Under the pieces are notes generated by a model. The model had not been told where the DNA came from, ran no database searches, and saw only the letters and a list, made by a program, of their open reading frames with translations. From NCBI GenBank assembly GCA_945878355.1, contig CAMCTC010000027.1, positions 1 through 50,369 of the forward strand: a DNA stretch of 50,369 bases, written 5' to 3'. Position 1 is the first letter of the stretch, and every line of letters starts with the position of its first letter. Origin of the DNA: Bordetella parapertussis. GTDB lineage: Bacteria; Pseudomonadota; Gammaproteobacteria; Burkholderiales; Burkholderiaceae_C. Shown here piece by piece: positions 1 through 8,578 of the stretch. A program made the position numbers and the translations under genes.

Positions 1-336
1 CGCCAATCGATGAGGGAGCAGCGCGTTGATAGGGATCGCTGCGCGTGGGTCGTCGGCACCAGCCAGTTGCTTGACCACACCGACACAGTTGATCACGACG
101 TCAGGCCGCACCTGCTCCAACAGAATCTTCAGGCCGGAGGTGTCTTGCAGTTCGTGGCCACTGACAAATTGAGCCCGATTCAGCTGCGCCTGTAAACCCG
201 ATACACCTGACAGTGTCCGTACTGAGCCGAACACCTCGTAGTGAGCGCTCTGGTCAAACCATCGCAGCACGGTATTGCCCAACATCCCGTTAGCACCCAG
301 CACGAGCAGCCGGGATCTGATTTTCTCATTCATCAT
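1..336 (-). CDS. RmlD-like sugar-nucleotide reductase (SDR superfamily), C-terminus cut by window edge
   Basis: Only the first 112 codons lie in the window; the frame stays open to base 1. After MMNEKIRSR comes a Rossmann start RLLVLGANGMLG with the GxxGxxG dinucleotide-binding loop at about residues 14-20, then a VVINCVGVVKQL strand typical of RmlD-type dTDP-4-dehydrorhamnose reductase relatives used in nucleotide-sugar synthesis. Start is ATG at 336 (or the next ATG at 333); no clear Shine-Dalgarno is seen. It lies about 110 bp downstream of the Wza-like gene on the same strand, so it probably belongs to the same polysaccharide cluster, which continues left of the window. The exact sugar substrate cannot be told. 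It is not rfbD itself, which is at 5879-6787. Confidence 0.75.
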   Translation of the reverse strand, partial: MMNEKIRSRLLVLGANGMLGNTVLRWFDQSAHYEVFGSVRTLSGVSGLQAQLNRAQFVSGHELQDTSGLKILLEQVRPDVVINCVGVVKQLAGADDPRAAIPINALLPHRLA

Positions 337-447
337 GGTTTGGCTGCGTTGCAGGCTCAGGCAAGGCGATGCTCAACCGTGTCGTTGCCAAGTAGGTGCA
401 TGCGCCGACATTGCAGGGCCGTCATCATGAATTTAGCCCTGTCTGCC

Positions 448-2397
448 TCACCTGACCGCGCTCTTGATGCCGGCAATCCCAATACCCAGTTGGTAAAGAA
501 TCTGGGTCCAGTCTTTGGCGCTCTGGATGAACGTGGATTTGTCGATCTCTTCGGGCACGAAGATGGTGTCGCCGGGTTCGGCGGGCAGCGAGCCGACCGA
601 GCCGCGTTTGATGAACCAGCCGGCGCTGCCCAGACTGCTGACCACGCCGCCATTGGCGCGGATCACAAAGATGCTGGATTCGTCGGCGCCGCGGGTTGGT
701 CCCCCGGATTGGCGCAGGTAGTCGGTCAGGACCTTGCCGCCAGTGTACAAATAGCTGCCTGAGTTGAACACGCTGCCGAACACGCCGACCACCGTGGGTT
801 TGGGCGGTATGTAGAGTTTGTCGCCGTCCTCAAGCGCCATCTCGGGCAATTGGCCACCCTCTACCGTTATTTGAAGCACCACGCGGCCGCTCGGTTTGAC
901 AGCGCGCAGCCTTTCCACCAAGCGGTTTGTCGTTTGGGCGTTTGCAGATTGCGCCAGCGCATCGTCGCTGCTGGTGACGCGCTTGGAGGAACTGGCGCGG
1001 GCCATGTCGGTTTCCATGTCGCGCAATGCCCGGTCGTAATTTTGTTGCTGGGCCAGCCGAACGCTTTCGCGGTTGAATTCGGCACCGAACAAAAAAGCCC
1101 CTGGCGTCAATCCACCGGCCTGGATCAACAAGTCCAGCAGCGAGCTGTGGGCTGGCATCACGTATTCGCCCGGTTTGGCCACTTCGCCTTCGATGCGAAC
1201 GCGTTTGTTCTGGCGCTGCACTGGCAAAGCCACGGTGAAGGCGTTGAAGGCGCGCAGCATATCGCCACTGCGCAGCGTCTGGCCGCGGGCAGCGGGCAGG
1301 TCGATCTGGGTCACCCGGGTGCTGTTGCGCTCGTCCAGTCGCTCGATGGCCAGCCGGCTGGTGTCGGCCACTGCCGCGAAGCCGCCTGCCATGCGCAGCG
1401 CGTCGTCGACGGTCTCGCCCGGCTTGAGTTCGAAGATCGCCGGGCGGTTGACGCTGCCAATCACCGCCACTTGCGGGCCGATCGCGCCGACATGGATCAC
1501 GTCCTCGGCCTGCACCACTCGGTCGGCCTCGCGGTCGCCCTTGAGCAGCAGATCGTAGAGGTCGAAGGTGGCGACCAAGTCTTTGCCTCGGCGCAGCTGC
1601 ACCGAGCGAAAGCTGCCCGCCGCAGACGGGCCACCGGCACGCATCAGGGTCTGGGCCAGTGTCGACAGGCTGCTGACCACTTGCACACCCGGGCGTTGGA
1701 CGAAGCCGGTGACATAGACCCGCAGCCCGCGCAACTGGCCCAGCGACACGCTGAGCTGGAAGTTCTTGAACACCAGCGCGACGCGGCGGCTGATGACGTC
1801 GGACAGTTCTGCGTACTTCACACCCGAGACCATGATCGGCCCGACCCTCGGCACGTTGACGCGCCCGGACCGGTCGACCACCAGCCGCAGGTCGGCGTCG
1901 ATCGATCCCCAGAGCGTCAGCACCAACTCATCGCCGGCTTGCAACAAGTAGTCGGGAGGTACGTTCGGGCTGTAATCGGGGGCCGACAGCGAGGCGAAGG
2001 GCCCAGTCAACAATTCAGTGCCGAAACGCCGGATTTCCAGGGGTCTCCCGTCTGGCTGCGGTGTGGCCTGCAAAGCGGCTTGGCCTTGGATATAGATCTC
2101 GAATTCGCCTGGTCGGTACGGTGCGGCGGGTGGTGCTTCTCGCTCGAGCTCGCCGGGCCGATAAAGTCGCTGGGCTTGGCCAGCTTGGCCCTCCTGCGCC
2201 CCGGGTACGCCTGCCTGGGTCGGTTGCCGCAGCCTGACCGGTCCGCCTGGTGCGGCTGTGGCATCGGCTTGTGCGGCCGCTTGTGCCTGCGCGGGATGGC
2301 CGCTCACGAGCAGTGCCAGGGTCAGCGACGCCGCCGCCAGAGTGCCCAGAAGTCGGGGCAAGCTGCGGGCCGAGGTCTGCTTGAAAGTCAGGTTCAT
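448..2397 (-). CDS. Wza-like polysaccharide export protein (Poly_export/SLBB)
   Basis: This 649-residue outer-membrane polysaccharide export protein should form the export channel for a capsule or exopolysaccharide. Residues 1-40 form a signal peptide ending PAQAQA. No cysteine lipobox is visible, unlike classic Wza lipoproteins. The polysaccharide export domain starts near residue 142 (PPDYLLQAGDELVLTLWG), followed by SLBB-type repeats near 307 (VAVIGSVNRPAIFELKPGE), 415 (RVRIEGEVAKPGEYVMP) and 545 (VVGVFGSVFNSGSYLY). The ATG at 2397 is chosen because it begins the signal peptide; a longer reading frame to 2442 adds an unlikely Arg-rich head. The leader carries the CGCCACCGAAAG element found before three other genes. 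It is divergent from the WecA-like gene. Confidence 0.9.
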   Translation of the reverse strand: MNLTFKQTSARSLPRLLGTLAAASLTLALLVSGHPAQAQAAAQADATAAPGGPVRLRQPTQAGVPGAQEGQAGQAQRLYRPGELEREAPPAAPYRPGEFEIYIQGQAALQATPQPDGRPLEIRRFGTELLTGPFASLSAPDYSPNVPPDYLLQAGDELVLTLWGSIDADLRLVVDRSGRVNVPRVGPIMVSGVKYAELSDVISRRVALVFKNFQLSVSLGQLRGLRVYVTGFVQRPGVQVVSSLSTLAQTLMRAGGPSAAGSFRSVQLRRGKDLVATFDLYDLLLKGDREADRVVQAEDVIHVGAIGPQVAVIGSVNRPAIFELKPGETVDDALRMAGGFAAVADTSRLAIERLDERNSTRVTQIDLPAARGQTLRSGDMLRAFNAFTVALPVQRQNKRVRIEGEVAKPGEYVMPAHSSLLDLLIQAGGLTPGAFLFGAEFNRESVRLAQQQNYDRALRDMETDMARASSSKRVTSSDDALAQSANAQTTNRLVERLRAVKPSGRVVLQITVEGGQLPEMALEDGDKLYIPPKPTVVGVFGSVFNSGSYLYTGGKVLTDYLRQSGGPTRGADESSIFVIRANGGVVSSLGSAGWFIKRGSVGSLPAEPGDTIFVPEEIDKSTFIQSAKDWTQILYQLGIGIAGIKSAVR

Positions 2398-2406
2398 GGG
2401 TCTAGG

Positions 2407-2418
2407 CTTTCGGTGGCG
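2407..2418 (-). promoter_or_regulatory. Leader 12-mer CGCCACCGAAAG before the wza-like gene
   Basis: Exact CGCCACCGAAAG on the minus strand, ending 9 nt before the ATG at 2397. The same 12-mer sits before rfbD, ureG and ureA. The GAAAG end may act as a weak Shine-Dalgarno. Function unknown. Confidence 0.45.
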
Positions 2419-2553
2419 CCGCCGCCTTGAGTTCTGATGCAAATCGCTGCGCCTATGGCACGTTCTTTGTGCTGGCGGTGTCGGATTGAGGGCGCGATTC
2501 TACTGGAGCAGTTCGAGCACTCCGCTGCTTGCGCCGTCATTTGGTGCGGCCGA

Positions 2554-2559
2554 TAGAAT
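2554..2559 (+). promoter_or_regulatory. -10-like TAGAAT, probable leaderless promoter of the WecA-like gene
   Basis: TAGAAT ends 8 nt before the ATG at 2568 and there is no Shine-Dalgarno. A start point 6-9 nt downstream of the hexamer would fall at or next to the A of ATG. No convincing -35 hexamer is seen. Confidence 0.4.
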
Positions 2560-2567
2560 CCCGCGCG

Positions 2568-3659
2568 ATGGACATCTTCCTGACCGCGTTTATCACTTCG
2601 ATCATCGCGACATTGCTGCTCGTTCGCCGTGCCAGGAATGGCGGGCATCGTCTGAAGGATCACGACCTGTCGGGGCCGCAGAAGTTTCACTCGGCGCCGG
2701 TGCCGCGGGTCGGTGGCTTGGGCATCCTGATCGGCGTGCTGGCAGCGTTGTTGGTGATGCTGCTACGCCACCCCGACATCGCCGGCAAGGCTGTGCTGCT
2801 GCTGCTGTGTGCAGTGCCGGCCTTTGGTTCGGGCTTGACCGAAGACCTGACCAAGACGCAGAGCCCCCAGCGGCGTTTGTTTTTCACCGCTTTATCTGCC
2901 GGGCTGGCCGTGGTGGCTGTTGACGGTGTGATCGCGCGCACCGATGTTCCGGGCTTGGACTGGGTGGTGTCGTTCCCGATTTGTGCTGCGGCGCTGACCA
3001 TTTTCATGGTTGCCGGATTGGCCAATTCGGTCAACATCATCGATGGTTTCAACGGCTTGGCGTCAATGTGTTGCGTGCTGATGCTTATCAGCATCGGCTA
3101 TGTCGCATTTCATGTCGGCGATACGCTGGTGCTGGCCTTGTCGGTGGCCGGCGCTGGCGCGGTGCTGGGTTTCTTTGTCTGGAACTTTCCTGCCGGTCTG
3201 ATTTTTCTGGGGGATGGTGGGGCTTATTTCCTGGGTTTTTACGTTGCCGAACTGGCGATCTTGCTGCTGCACCGCAACCCATCGGTGTCGCCGATGTTTC
3301 CGGTTTTGGCGTGCATCTACCCCTTGTTCGAGACGGCGTTTTCGATCTACCGCCGCGTGATGCTGCGCAAGCTGCCGGCGGGCATGCCCGATGGCATTCA
3401 TCTGCATTCACTGATTTACCGCCGCATCATGCGCTGGGCGGTGGGCCGGCAATCCAGGCGCTCGCAGACCCGGCGCAACTCGATGACCTCGCCTTACCTG
3501 TGGCTGCTGTGCATGATGGCGGTGTTGCCCGCCATGCTGTTTTGGGACAACACGCCGATGCTGCTGGCCTGTATTGGAGTATTCAGCCTGACGTACATCA
3601 CGCTGTACTGGCGCATCGTGCGTTTCAAGGTGCCGCGCTGGATGATCACCAAGCGCTGA
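2568..3659 (+). CDS. WecA/MraY-family undecaprenyl-phosphate sugar-1-phosphate transferase
   Basis: A polytopic membrane enzyme of 363 residues in the MraY/WecA family. It transfers a sugar-1-phosphate (often GlcNAc-1-P) from a UDP-sugar to undecaprenyl phosphate and so primes O-antigen or exopolysaccharide synthesis. Signature segments are an EDLT acidic motif near residue 100, NIIDGFNGLAS near 160, a loop with FLGDGGAYFLGF near 220, and a histidine-containing MPDGIHLHSLIYRR loop near 290; about ten hydrophobic helices surround them. Start is the ATG at 2568, which begins the first helix (MDIFLTAFITSIIATLL). It diverges from the export gene, with a 170-bp shared upstream region. Substrate specificity cannot be read from sequence, so no symbol is given. 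Confidence 0.88.
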   Translation: MDIFLTAFITSIIATLLLVRRARNGGHRLKDHDLSGPQKFHSAPVPRVGGLGILIGVLAALLVMLLRHPDIAGKAVLLLLCAVPAFGSGLTEDLTKTQSPQRRLFFTALSAGLAVVAVDGVIARTDVPGLDWVVSFPICAAALTIFMVAGLANSVNIIDGFNGLASMCCVLMLISIGYVAFHVGDTLVLALSVAGAGAVLGFFVWNFPAGLIFLGDGGAYFLGFYVAELAILLLHRNPSVSPMFPVLACIYPLFETAFSIYRRVMLRKLPAGMPDGIHLHSLIYRRIMRWAVGRQSRRSQTRRNSMTSPYLWLLCMMAVLPAMLFWDNTPMLLACIGVFSLTYITLYWRIVRFKVPRWMITKR

Positions 3660-3689
3660 GGAGCAGTTGCTGGCGCGACGGCCACAAAC

Positions 3690-3767
3690 TCAGTGCGACG
3701 CCGCGTTCAGCCGCAGACAGTCAAGCCTTTTAAAATGGTCGAAGTCTCTGTCGAAGGTCACCAGTTT
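3690..3767 (-). pseudogene. Remnant of a VapC-type PIN-domain toxin (last ~24 codons)
   Basis: On the minus strand, in the frame one base off the antitoxin gene, lies KLVTFDRDFDHFKRL followed by DCLRLNAASH and a stop at 3690. LVTFDRDF is the usual C-terminal end of PIN-domain ribonuclease toxins. Everything upstream of it, with the start and most catalytic acidic residues, is missing and runs directly into the antitoxin coding sequence. This looks like an internal deletion that removed the end of vapB and about 80% of vapC. The remnant cannot be an active toxin. Confidence 0.7.
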
Positions 3768-3999
3768 CCAACAGTTCGAACAGGGCAGCGTTGGAAAACT
3801 GCTTGACCGAGAGCGGTTGATCCAGCACAAGTTTGGGAAGCGGACTGCGCGAGCGCAGCGACGCCGGGCTTACGGCGGGTGACTGCAGCCCGCGCTCCAC
3901 AAGCGCCAAAACCAACTGCTTGAGGCTGGTTCCTTCAAGGGCTGCTTGGGCCTTCAGTTGCCTCAACAGTGCCTCAGGCAGATCTATTGTGGTTCTCAT
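3730..3999 (-). CDS. VapB-like antitoxin, C-terminus altered by deletion
   Basis: An 89-residue protein whose N-terminus (MRTTIDLPEALLRQLKAQAA, then LEGTSLKQLVLALVERGL) is a ribbon-helix-helix DNA-binding domain of the VapB type, followed by a proline-rich toxin-binding stretch with SNAALFELLE. In intact families this acidic motif is followed by a few residues and then the vapC start. Here the frame runs into vapC remnant sequence and ends LRQRLRPF. ATG at 3999 is preferred over GTG at 4002. It may still bind DNA, but its partner is destroyed. An orphaned, probably decaying module between polysaccharide genes. Confidence 0.65.
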   Translation of the reverse strand: MRTTIDLPEALLRQLKAQAALEGTSLKQLVLALVERGLQSPAVSPASLRSRSPLPKLVLDQPLSVKQFSNAALFELLETGDLRQRLRPF

Positions 4000-4065
4000 C
4001 ACTGCAATTTAGCATCTTGATGCGTTTGTGCGCAGCAGGCCCGACATTGCCTCAACTCGGGCGAG

Positions 4066-4111
4066 CAGCCTATCGGGACCGGGTCTTACAGCCCATCGGG
4101 ACCGGGTCTTA
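4066..4111. repeat. Two tandem 23-bp direct repeats
   Basis: CAGCCTATCGGGACCGGGTC continuing TTA (4066-4088) is followed at once by a copy with one change, CAGCCC for CAGCCT (4089-4111). They lie in the non-coding gap 4000-4147 between the vapBC remnant and the epimerase gene. No open reading frame or terminal inverted repeat surrounds them. Possibly a scar of a mobile element; I cannot assign a family. Confidence 0.75.
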
Positions 4112-4147
4112 AGTTTGAAGGGCCTTTCGCGCTTGATCTAGCTTGCG

Positions 4148-5200
4148 TCAAGTCGCCGCGAAGCGATGCTGATCGATCGCTTGCTTGGCCCCCAGGCTGG
4201 CAGCAAACCAGGCCGCTGCCTCGACCAGGCCCTGCGAGATGTCGTGGCTGGGTTGGTAGCCTAGCAGCGATTGCGCTTTGCTGATGTCGGCGCGCGAGTG
4301 GCGCACGTCGCCGGCGCGGAACGGCCGGTGTTCGGGCGCTGCGGCGTGCAGGCCGGGCCGCATCGCCGACAGCGCTTGCACCAGCATCTGGTGCAGGCCG
4401 GTCAGGCTGGTCTGGTCGCCGACGGCCACGTTGTAGACCTGGTTGACCGCCGCCTCGTCGGTCACGGTGGCCGCCAGCAGGTTGGCTTGCACCGCGTTGG
4501 CCACGTAGCAGAAGTCGCGGCTGGTCTGGCCGTCGCCGTTGATGTAGACCGTCTCGCCCTTGAGCAGTGCGGCGGCCCAGCGCGGGATGACCGCCGCATA
4601 GGCGCCGTCGCGGTCTTGGCGCGGGCCGAACACGTTGAAGTAGCGCAGGCCCGTGGACGCCAAGCCGTAGCTGCGGGCAAACACCTCGGCGTAGAGTTCG
4701 TTGACGTATTTGGTCACCGCATAAGGCGAGAGCGGCTTGCCGATGCGGTCTTCGACCTTGGGCAGGCCCGGATGGTCGCCATAGGTCGAGCTGCTGGCGG
4801 CGTAGACGAAGCGCTTGACGCCGTTGTCTCGCGCGGCCACCAGCAGGTTGAGAAAGCCGCCGACGTTGACGGCGTTGCTGGTGATCGGGTCGGCAAGCGA
4901 TCGCGGCACCGATCCCAGTGCGGCTTGGTGCAGCACCAGTTCGACGCCGGCGCAGGCGCGTTGGCCATCGGCGAGATCGCGGATGTCGCCTTCGATGAAG
5001 TTGAAGCCGGCCCAGGCGGCTTCGCCAACATTGGCGCGCACCTCGTCGAGGTTGCGGCGATGGCCGGTGGCGAAGTTGTCGAGTCCGTTGACACGCTGGC
5101 CCAGCCTGAGCAAGGTCTCGAGCAAGTGGCTGCCGATGAAGCCGGCCACGCCGGTGACGAGCCAGCGGCGCGGTTGCTCGCGCAGTTGCTGCTGCAGCAT
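4148..5200 (-). CDS. WbpP-like UDP-N-acetylglucosamine/galactosamine 4-epimerase (extended SDR)
   Basis: An extended short-chain dehydrogenase of 350 residues, predicted to interconvert UDP-GlcNAc-type and UDP-GalNAc-type sugars using bound NAD. The NAD loop is TGVAGFIGS (residues 16-24). The serine-rich strand [17 protein letters not shown] and the catalytic YAVTK (YxxxK) match the WbpP/WbgU branch rather than Leloir GalE. ATG at 5200 gives the family length and places [16 protein letters not shown] as in WbpP; a TTG at 5293 overlapping the rfbC stop would add 31 residues of low-complexity sequence and is possible. It follows rfbC on the minus strand, so rfbD, rfbC and this gene probably form one transcript. 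Confidence 0.85.
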   Translation of the reverse strand: MLQQQLREQPRRWLVTGVAGFIGSHLLETLLRLGQRVNGLDNFATGHRRNLDEVRANVGEAAWAGFNFIEGDIRDLADGQRACAGVELVLHQAALGSVPRSLADPITSNAVNVGGFLNLLVAARDNGVKRFVYAASSSTYGDHPGLPKVEDRIGKPLSPYAVTKYVNELYAEVFARSYGLASTGLRYFNVFGPRQDRDGAYAAVIPRWAAALLKGETVYINGDGQTSRDFCYVANAVQANLLAATVTDEAAVNQVYNVAVGDQTSLTGLHQMLVQALSAMRPGLHAAAPEHRPFRAGDVRHSRADISKAQSLLGYQPSHDISQGLVEAAAWFAASLGAKQAIDQHRFAAT

Positions 5201-5289
5201 CGCATACGGCGATGCCGCGTCTGAGCTCGGTCGCGGGCTGGCGAGGCCAGGGCTTGCGGAATCGGTGTGAGGGGTGGCGCTGTGTTCAG

Positions 5290-5850
5290 TCAAAACAGTT
5301 CGGCCTCGATCAGCAAAGGGGCCACGGCATCCTTGGGTGCCAAGCGCGGCAACAAGTCGGCGGGCCATTCGATGCCGATCGCGGGGTCGTCCCAGCGGAT
5401 CGCGCGCTCGCAGGCCATGGCGTAGTAACTGGTGGTCTTGTAGAGGAAACGGGTGTCATCGTCGAGCGCGACGAAGCCATGGGCAAAGCCCTCGGGGATC
5501 CACATCTGCTGGCGGTTGGCCGCGCTCAAGGTCGCTGAGACCCATTGGCCGAAGCTGGGCGAGCCGCGTCGGATGTCCACCGCGACGTCCAGCGCCGCAC
5601 CCTGCACCACGCGCACCAGCTTGCCCTGCGGGTGCGGCGGCAGCTGGTAGTGCAGGCCGCGCAGCACGCCTTGGGCCGATGCGGATTCGTTGTCCTGCAC
5701 GAAGGGCCGCGGTGGCGTCAGGCCGAGCGCGGTCAGTCCGTCGTTGAAGCGCTGCTGGCTGAAGCTCTCCATGAACCAGCCGCGGTCGTCTGAAAACACC
5801 TTGGGCTCTATCAGCACGACTTCGGGCAGGCGGGTGGCAGTGAATTTCAT
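5290..5850 (-). CDS. rfbC: dTDP-4-dehydrorhamnose 3,5-epimerase
   Basis: RmlC of 186 residues, the usual size. It epimerises C3 and C5 of dTDP-4-keto-6-deoxyglucose in L-rhamnose synthesis. The cupin fold shows the family motifs: an early [17 protein letters not shown] then RGLHYQ carrying the catalytic histidine (near residue 67), [15 protein letters not shown], and IPEGFAHGF. Start ATG at 5850. It sits 28 bp after rfbD on the same strand. rfbA and rfbB, needed for the first two steps, are not in the window and must be elsewhere if the pathway is complete. Confidence 0.95.
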   Translation of the reverse strand: MKFTATRLPEVVLIEPKVFSDDRGWFMESFSQQRFNDGLTALGLTPPRPFVQDNESASAQGVLRGLHYQLPPHPQGKLVRVVQGAALDVAVDIRRGSPSFGQWVSATLSAANRQQMWIPEGFAHGFVALDDDTRFLYKTTSYYAMACERAIRWDDPAIGIEWPADLLPRLAPKDAVAPLLIEAELF

Positions 5851-5878
5851 CGGGTGGGCGGTCGGGTTGATGCGTTTC

Positions 5879-6787
5879 TCAGGCGAGGTTCAGTGCTTCG
5901 CTGAGCATGCGGTCGACGCCGCAGCGCCAGTCGGGCAGCGTCAGGTCGAAGGTCTGGCGCAGTTTGTCAGTGGCCAGCCTCGAGTTCAAAGGCCGCTGAG
6001 CCGGCGTCGGGTAGTCGCTGGTGGCGATGGCTTGGACAGCTTGCGGCGCGCATTTCAGCGCGACGCCGCGCTGTTGCGCCCAGCCGATCACATGGCGGGC
6101 GTAGTCGAACCAGCTGACCTCGCCGCTGGCTGTCGCGTGGTAGGTGCCACTGACACTCGCGTCGGCACTGGCACGGCGCAGCACATGGGCGCCGATGTCG
6201 GCCAGCAGGTCGGCGCCGGTGGGCGCGCCGACTTGGTCGGCGATCACGCGCAGGCTGTCGCGCTCGGCGGCGAGCTTGAGCATTGTGCGGGCGAAGTTGC
6301 CGCCGCGCGCGGCGTGGACCCAGCTGGTGCGCAGGATCAGGTGGTGGCAGCCGCTGGCGCGGATCAGGTCTTCGCCGGCGAGCTTGCTCTGGCCGTAGAC
6401 GCTGAGCGGGCCGGTGGGGGCGGCTTCATCGCGAGGCTGGCCGCCGCTGCCGTCGAAGACGTAGTCAGTGCTGTAGTGCAGCAGCCAGCCGCCGAGCTCG
6501 GCCATCACCTGGGCGATCGCGCCGGGCGCCAGCGCGTTGATGCGCCGAGTTAGTTCGGGCTCGCTCTCGGCCTTGTCCACCGCGGTGTAGGCAGCGGCAT
6601 TGACGACGACATCGGGCCGCAGCGCGCGCAAGGTGTCGGCCAGTCGCTCAGCTTGGGTCAGATCGCCACACAGCGAGGGGTCTGACGCAAGACTGCGAGG
6701 CAAGGCGAGCACCTCACCCAGCGGGGCCAGCGAGCGTCTGAGTTCCCAACCCACCTGACCGTCTGGCCCCAACAGTACGATTTTCAT
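5879..6787 (-). CDS. rfbD: dTDP-4-dehydrorhamnose reductase
   Basis: RmlD of 302 residues, catalysing the last NAD(P)H-dependent step to dTDP-L-rhamnose. Features are the nucleotide loop LLGPDGQVG (residues 5-13), VVNAAAYTAVDKAE, HYSTDYVFDG, and the catalytic YGQSKLAGE (YxxxK), all family signatures. ATG at 6787 begins MKIVLLGPDGQ; an upstream TTG at 6805 is less likely. The leader carries the CGCCACCGAAAG element 18 nt before the ATG. First gene of a minus-strand rfbD-rfbC-epimerase unit, divergent from the helicase gene. Confidence 0.95.
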   Translation of the reverse strand: MKIVLLGPDGQVGWELRRSLAPLGEVLALPRSLASDPSLCGDLTQAERLADTLRALRPDVVVNAAAYTAVDKAESEPELTRRINALAPGAIAQVMAELGGWLLHYSTDYVFDGSGGQPRDEAAPTGPLSVYGQSKLAGEDLIRASGCHHLILRTSWVHAARGGNFARTMLKLAAERDSLRVIADQVGAPTGADLLADIGAHVLRRASADASVSGTYHATASGEVSWFDYARHVIGWAQQRGVALKCAPQAVQAIATSDYPTPAQRPLNSRLATDKLRQTFDLTLPDWRCGVDRMLSEALNLA

Positions 6788-6805
6788 GCGAGGCGTTTGT
6801 GGCAA

Positions 6806-6817
6806 CTTTCGGTGGCG
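6806..6817 (-). promoter_or_regulatory. Leader 12-mer CGCCACCGAAAG before rfbD
   Basis: Exact copy of the 12-mer on the minus strand, 18 nt before the rfbD ATG at 6787. At this distance it is too far to be a Shine-Dalgarno, which argues that the shared element has some other role or is a dispersed repeat. Confidence 0.45.
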
Positions 6818-6954
6818 CGAGCGCCGGCTTGGCGCTGCTGAGCGGTCTTTGCAGCTGGGCCGGTTCTTGCGGCTCAGTCTTTCTCATTTTAGGGATACGC
6901 GAGCCTGGGAATTCGCAGGGACGATTCGCGATGCAGAGAAATTCACGTGTCGGC

Positions 6955-6960
6955 GATAAT
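6955..6960 (+). promoter_or_regulatory. -10-like GATAAT, probable leaderless promoter of the helicase gene
   Basis: GATAAT ends 9 nt before the ATG at 6970. No purine-rich ribosome site lies between. The predicted transcription start falls within 1-3 nt of the start codon. Confidence 0.4.
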
Positions 6961-6969
6961 AAGCGGTTA

Positions 6970-8517
6970 ATGACCAACATCAACACCCTTGCCGATCCGG
7001 CCACCGCAGCCCAAGAGCCGGTGATTGAACCCGTCCCGCAGCGATTCGAGACCTTGGCGCTGGACGCCAAACTGCTGCGTGCGGTGACCGATTCGGGCTA
7101 CACGGCGATGACGCCGATCCAGGCCAAGGCGATCCCGCTGGTGCTCGAAGGCCGCGACGTGATGGGTGCGGCGCAGACCGGCACCGGCAAGACGGCGGCT
7201 TTCTCGCTGCCGCTGCTGCAGAAGATGATGAAGCACGAGACGGCCTCGATGTCGCCGGCGCGGCACCCGGTGCGTGCGCTGGTGCTCACGCCGACCCGCG
7301 AGCTGGCCGACCAGGTGGCCAACAACGTCAAGACCTACGCCAAGCACACCCAGCTGCGCTCGATGGTGGTTTTCGGCGGCATCGACATGAAGCCGCAGAC
7401 CGCCGAGTTGAAAAAAGGCGTGGAGGTGTTGATCGCCACGCCGGGCCGCTTGCTCGACCACATCGAGGCCAAGAACTGCGTGCTCAACCAGGTCGAGTAC
7501 GTGGTGCTCGACGAAGCTGACCGCATGCTCGACATTGGGTTCTTGCCCGACCTGCAGCGCATCCTGAGCTTTCTGCCCAAGACCCGGCAGACGCTGCTGT
7601 TCTCGGCCACTTTCTCGCCTGAGATCCGCAAGCTGGCGCAGAGCTATCTGCAAGACCCGATCACCGTCGAGGTGGCGCGGCCCAATGCCACCGCGACCAA
7701 TGTCGAGCAGCGCTTCTACAGCGTGTCCGAGGACGACAAACGTGCGGTGATCCATCAGCTGATCAAGACCCGCTCGTTGACCCAGGCGCTGGTGTTCGTC
7801 AACTCCAAGCTCGGCGCTGCGCGGCTGGCGCGATCGTTCGAGCGCGAAGGTCTCAAGACCGCAGCGCTGCACGGCGACAAGTCGCAGGACGAGCGGCTGA
7901 AGTCGCTCGACGCGTTCAAGCGCGGCGAGGTCGACGTGCTGGTGGCCACCGACGTGGCAGCGCGCGGCCTGGACATCGCTGACTTGCCGGCGGTGTTCAA
8001 TTTCGACGTGCCGTTCAACGCCGAGGACTATGTCCACCGCATCGGCCGCACCGGTCGCGCAGGCGCTTCAGGCCTGGCGGTCACCTTGGTCGACCCGGGC
8101 GATGTTCGATTGGTCGGCGACATCGAGCGGCTGATCAAGAAGAAGATCGATCTCGAGGCTTTCGAACTGGTTGATGACCGGCCGCGCCGCCCGCCTTATC
8201 GCGCCCGTGAGGGCGACGAGCGTCCAGCGCGAGACGCCGAGCGCGCGCCGCGCGAGTTCGACCGCCCGCCGCGCGACCTGGAGCGCTTTGCGCGCGAGCC
8301 CGAGCGTTTCTCGCGCGACGCTGACCGGCCGCGCCGCAGCTACGCTGCGCCGCCGGCCGATCCGTTCTTTGACAAGCCTTATGAGCCCGATGCGGTGTCG
8401 CAAGACCGGCCGGCCTGGGATCAGAAAGCCGCGGTCCCGGCGCCTGCGCGTGGGCTGTCACCCAACATCCGCAGCAAGCACAAGGTGGGTTCTTTGCTGG
8501 GTGGCGGCAAGGCCTGA
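6970..8517 (+). CDS. rhlE: RhlE-type DEAD-box RNA helicase
   Basis: An ATP-dependent RNA helicase of 515 residues. All core motifs are visible in order: Q motif (FETLALDAKLLRAV then TPIQ), motif I AQTGTGKT near residue 70, Ia PTRELADQ, Ib TPGRL, motif II DEAD near 180, motif III SAT, LVFVNSK, motif V DVAARGLDI and motif VI HRIGRTGRAG. The last ~100 residues are an Arg/Asp/Glu/Pro-rich tail of short repeats of the type RDAERAPREF and RDLERFAREPERF, typical of RhlE RNA-binding tails. ATG at 6970 starts MTNINTLADP just after a -10-like GATAAT; longer in-frame extensions are rejected. Likely role is RNA remodelling in ribosome assembly or decay. Confidence 0.92.
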   Translation: MTNINTLADPATAAQEPVIEPVPQRFETLALDAKLLRAVTDSGYTAMTPIQAKAIPLVLEGRDVMGAAQTGTGKTAAFSLPLLQKMMKHETASMSPARHPVRALVLTPTRELADQVANNVKTYAKHTQLRSMVVFGGIDMKPQTAELKKGVEVLIATPGRLLDHIEAKNCVLNQVEYVVLDEADRMLDIGFLPDLQRILSFLPKTRQTLLFSATFSPEIRKLAQSYLQDPITVEVARPNATATNVEQRFYSVSEDDKRAVIHQLIKTRSLTQALVFVNSKLGAARLARSFEREGLKTAALHGDKSQDERLKSLDAFKRGEVDVLVATDVAARGLDIADLPAVFNFDVPFNAEDYVHRIGRTGRAGASGLAVTLVDPGDVRLVGDIERLIKKKIDLEAFELVDDRPRRPPYRAREGDERPARDAERAPREFDRPPRDLERFAREPERFSRDADRPRRSYAAPPADPFFDKPYEPDAVSQDRPAWDQKAAVPAPARGLSPNIRSKHKVGSLLGGGKA

Positions 8518-8578
8518 TCGCCTGGGATTGGCTGTGCCTATCTCGGCGTTGTGATTGTGCGTTGGCCGTCCTGACGCT

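Noticed and set aside
2456..2470. Sigma-54-like TGGCACGTTCTTTGT upstream of the WecA-like gene
   Set aside because: The -24 half is perfect but the -12 half has GT for the essential GC; a good -10 right before the ATG is a better explanation.
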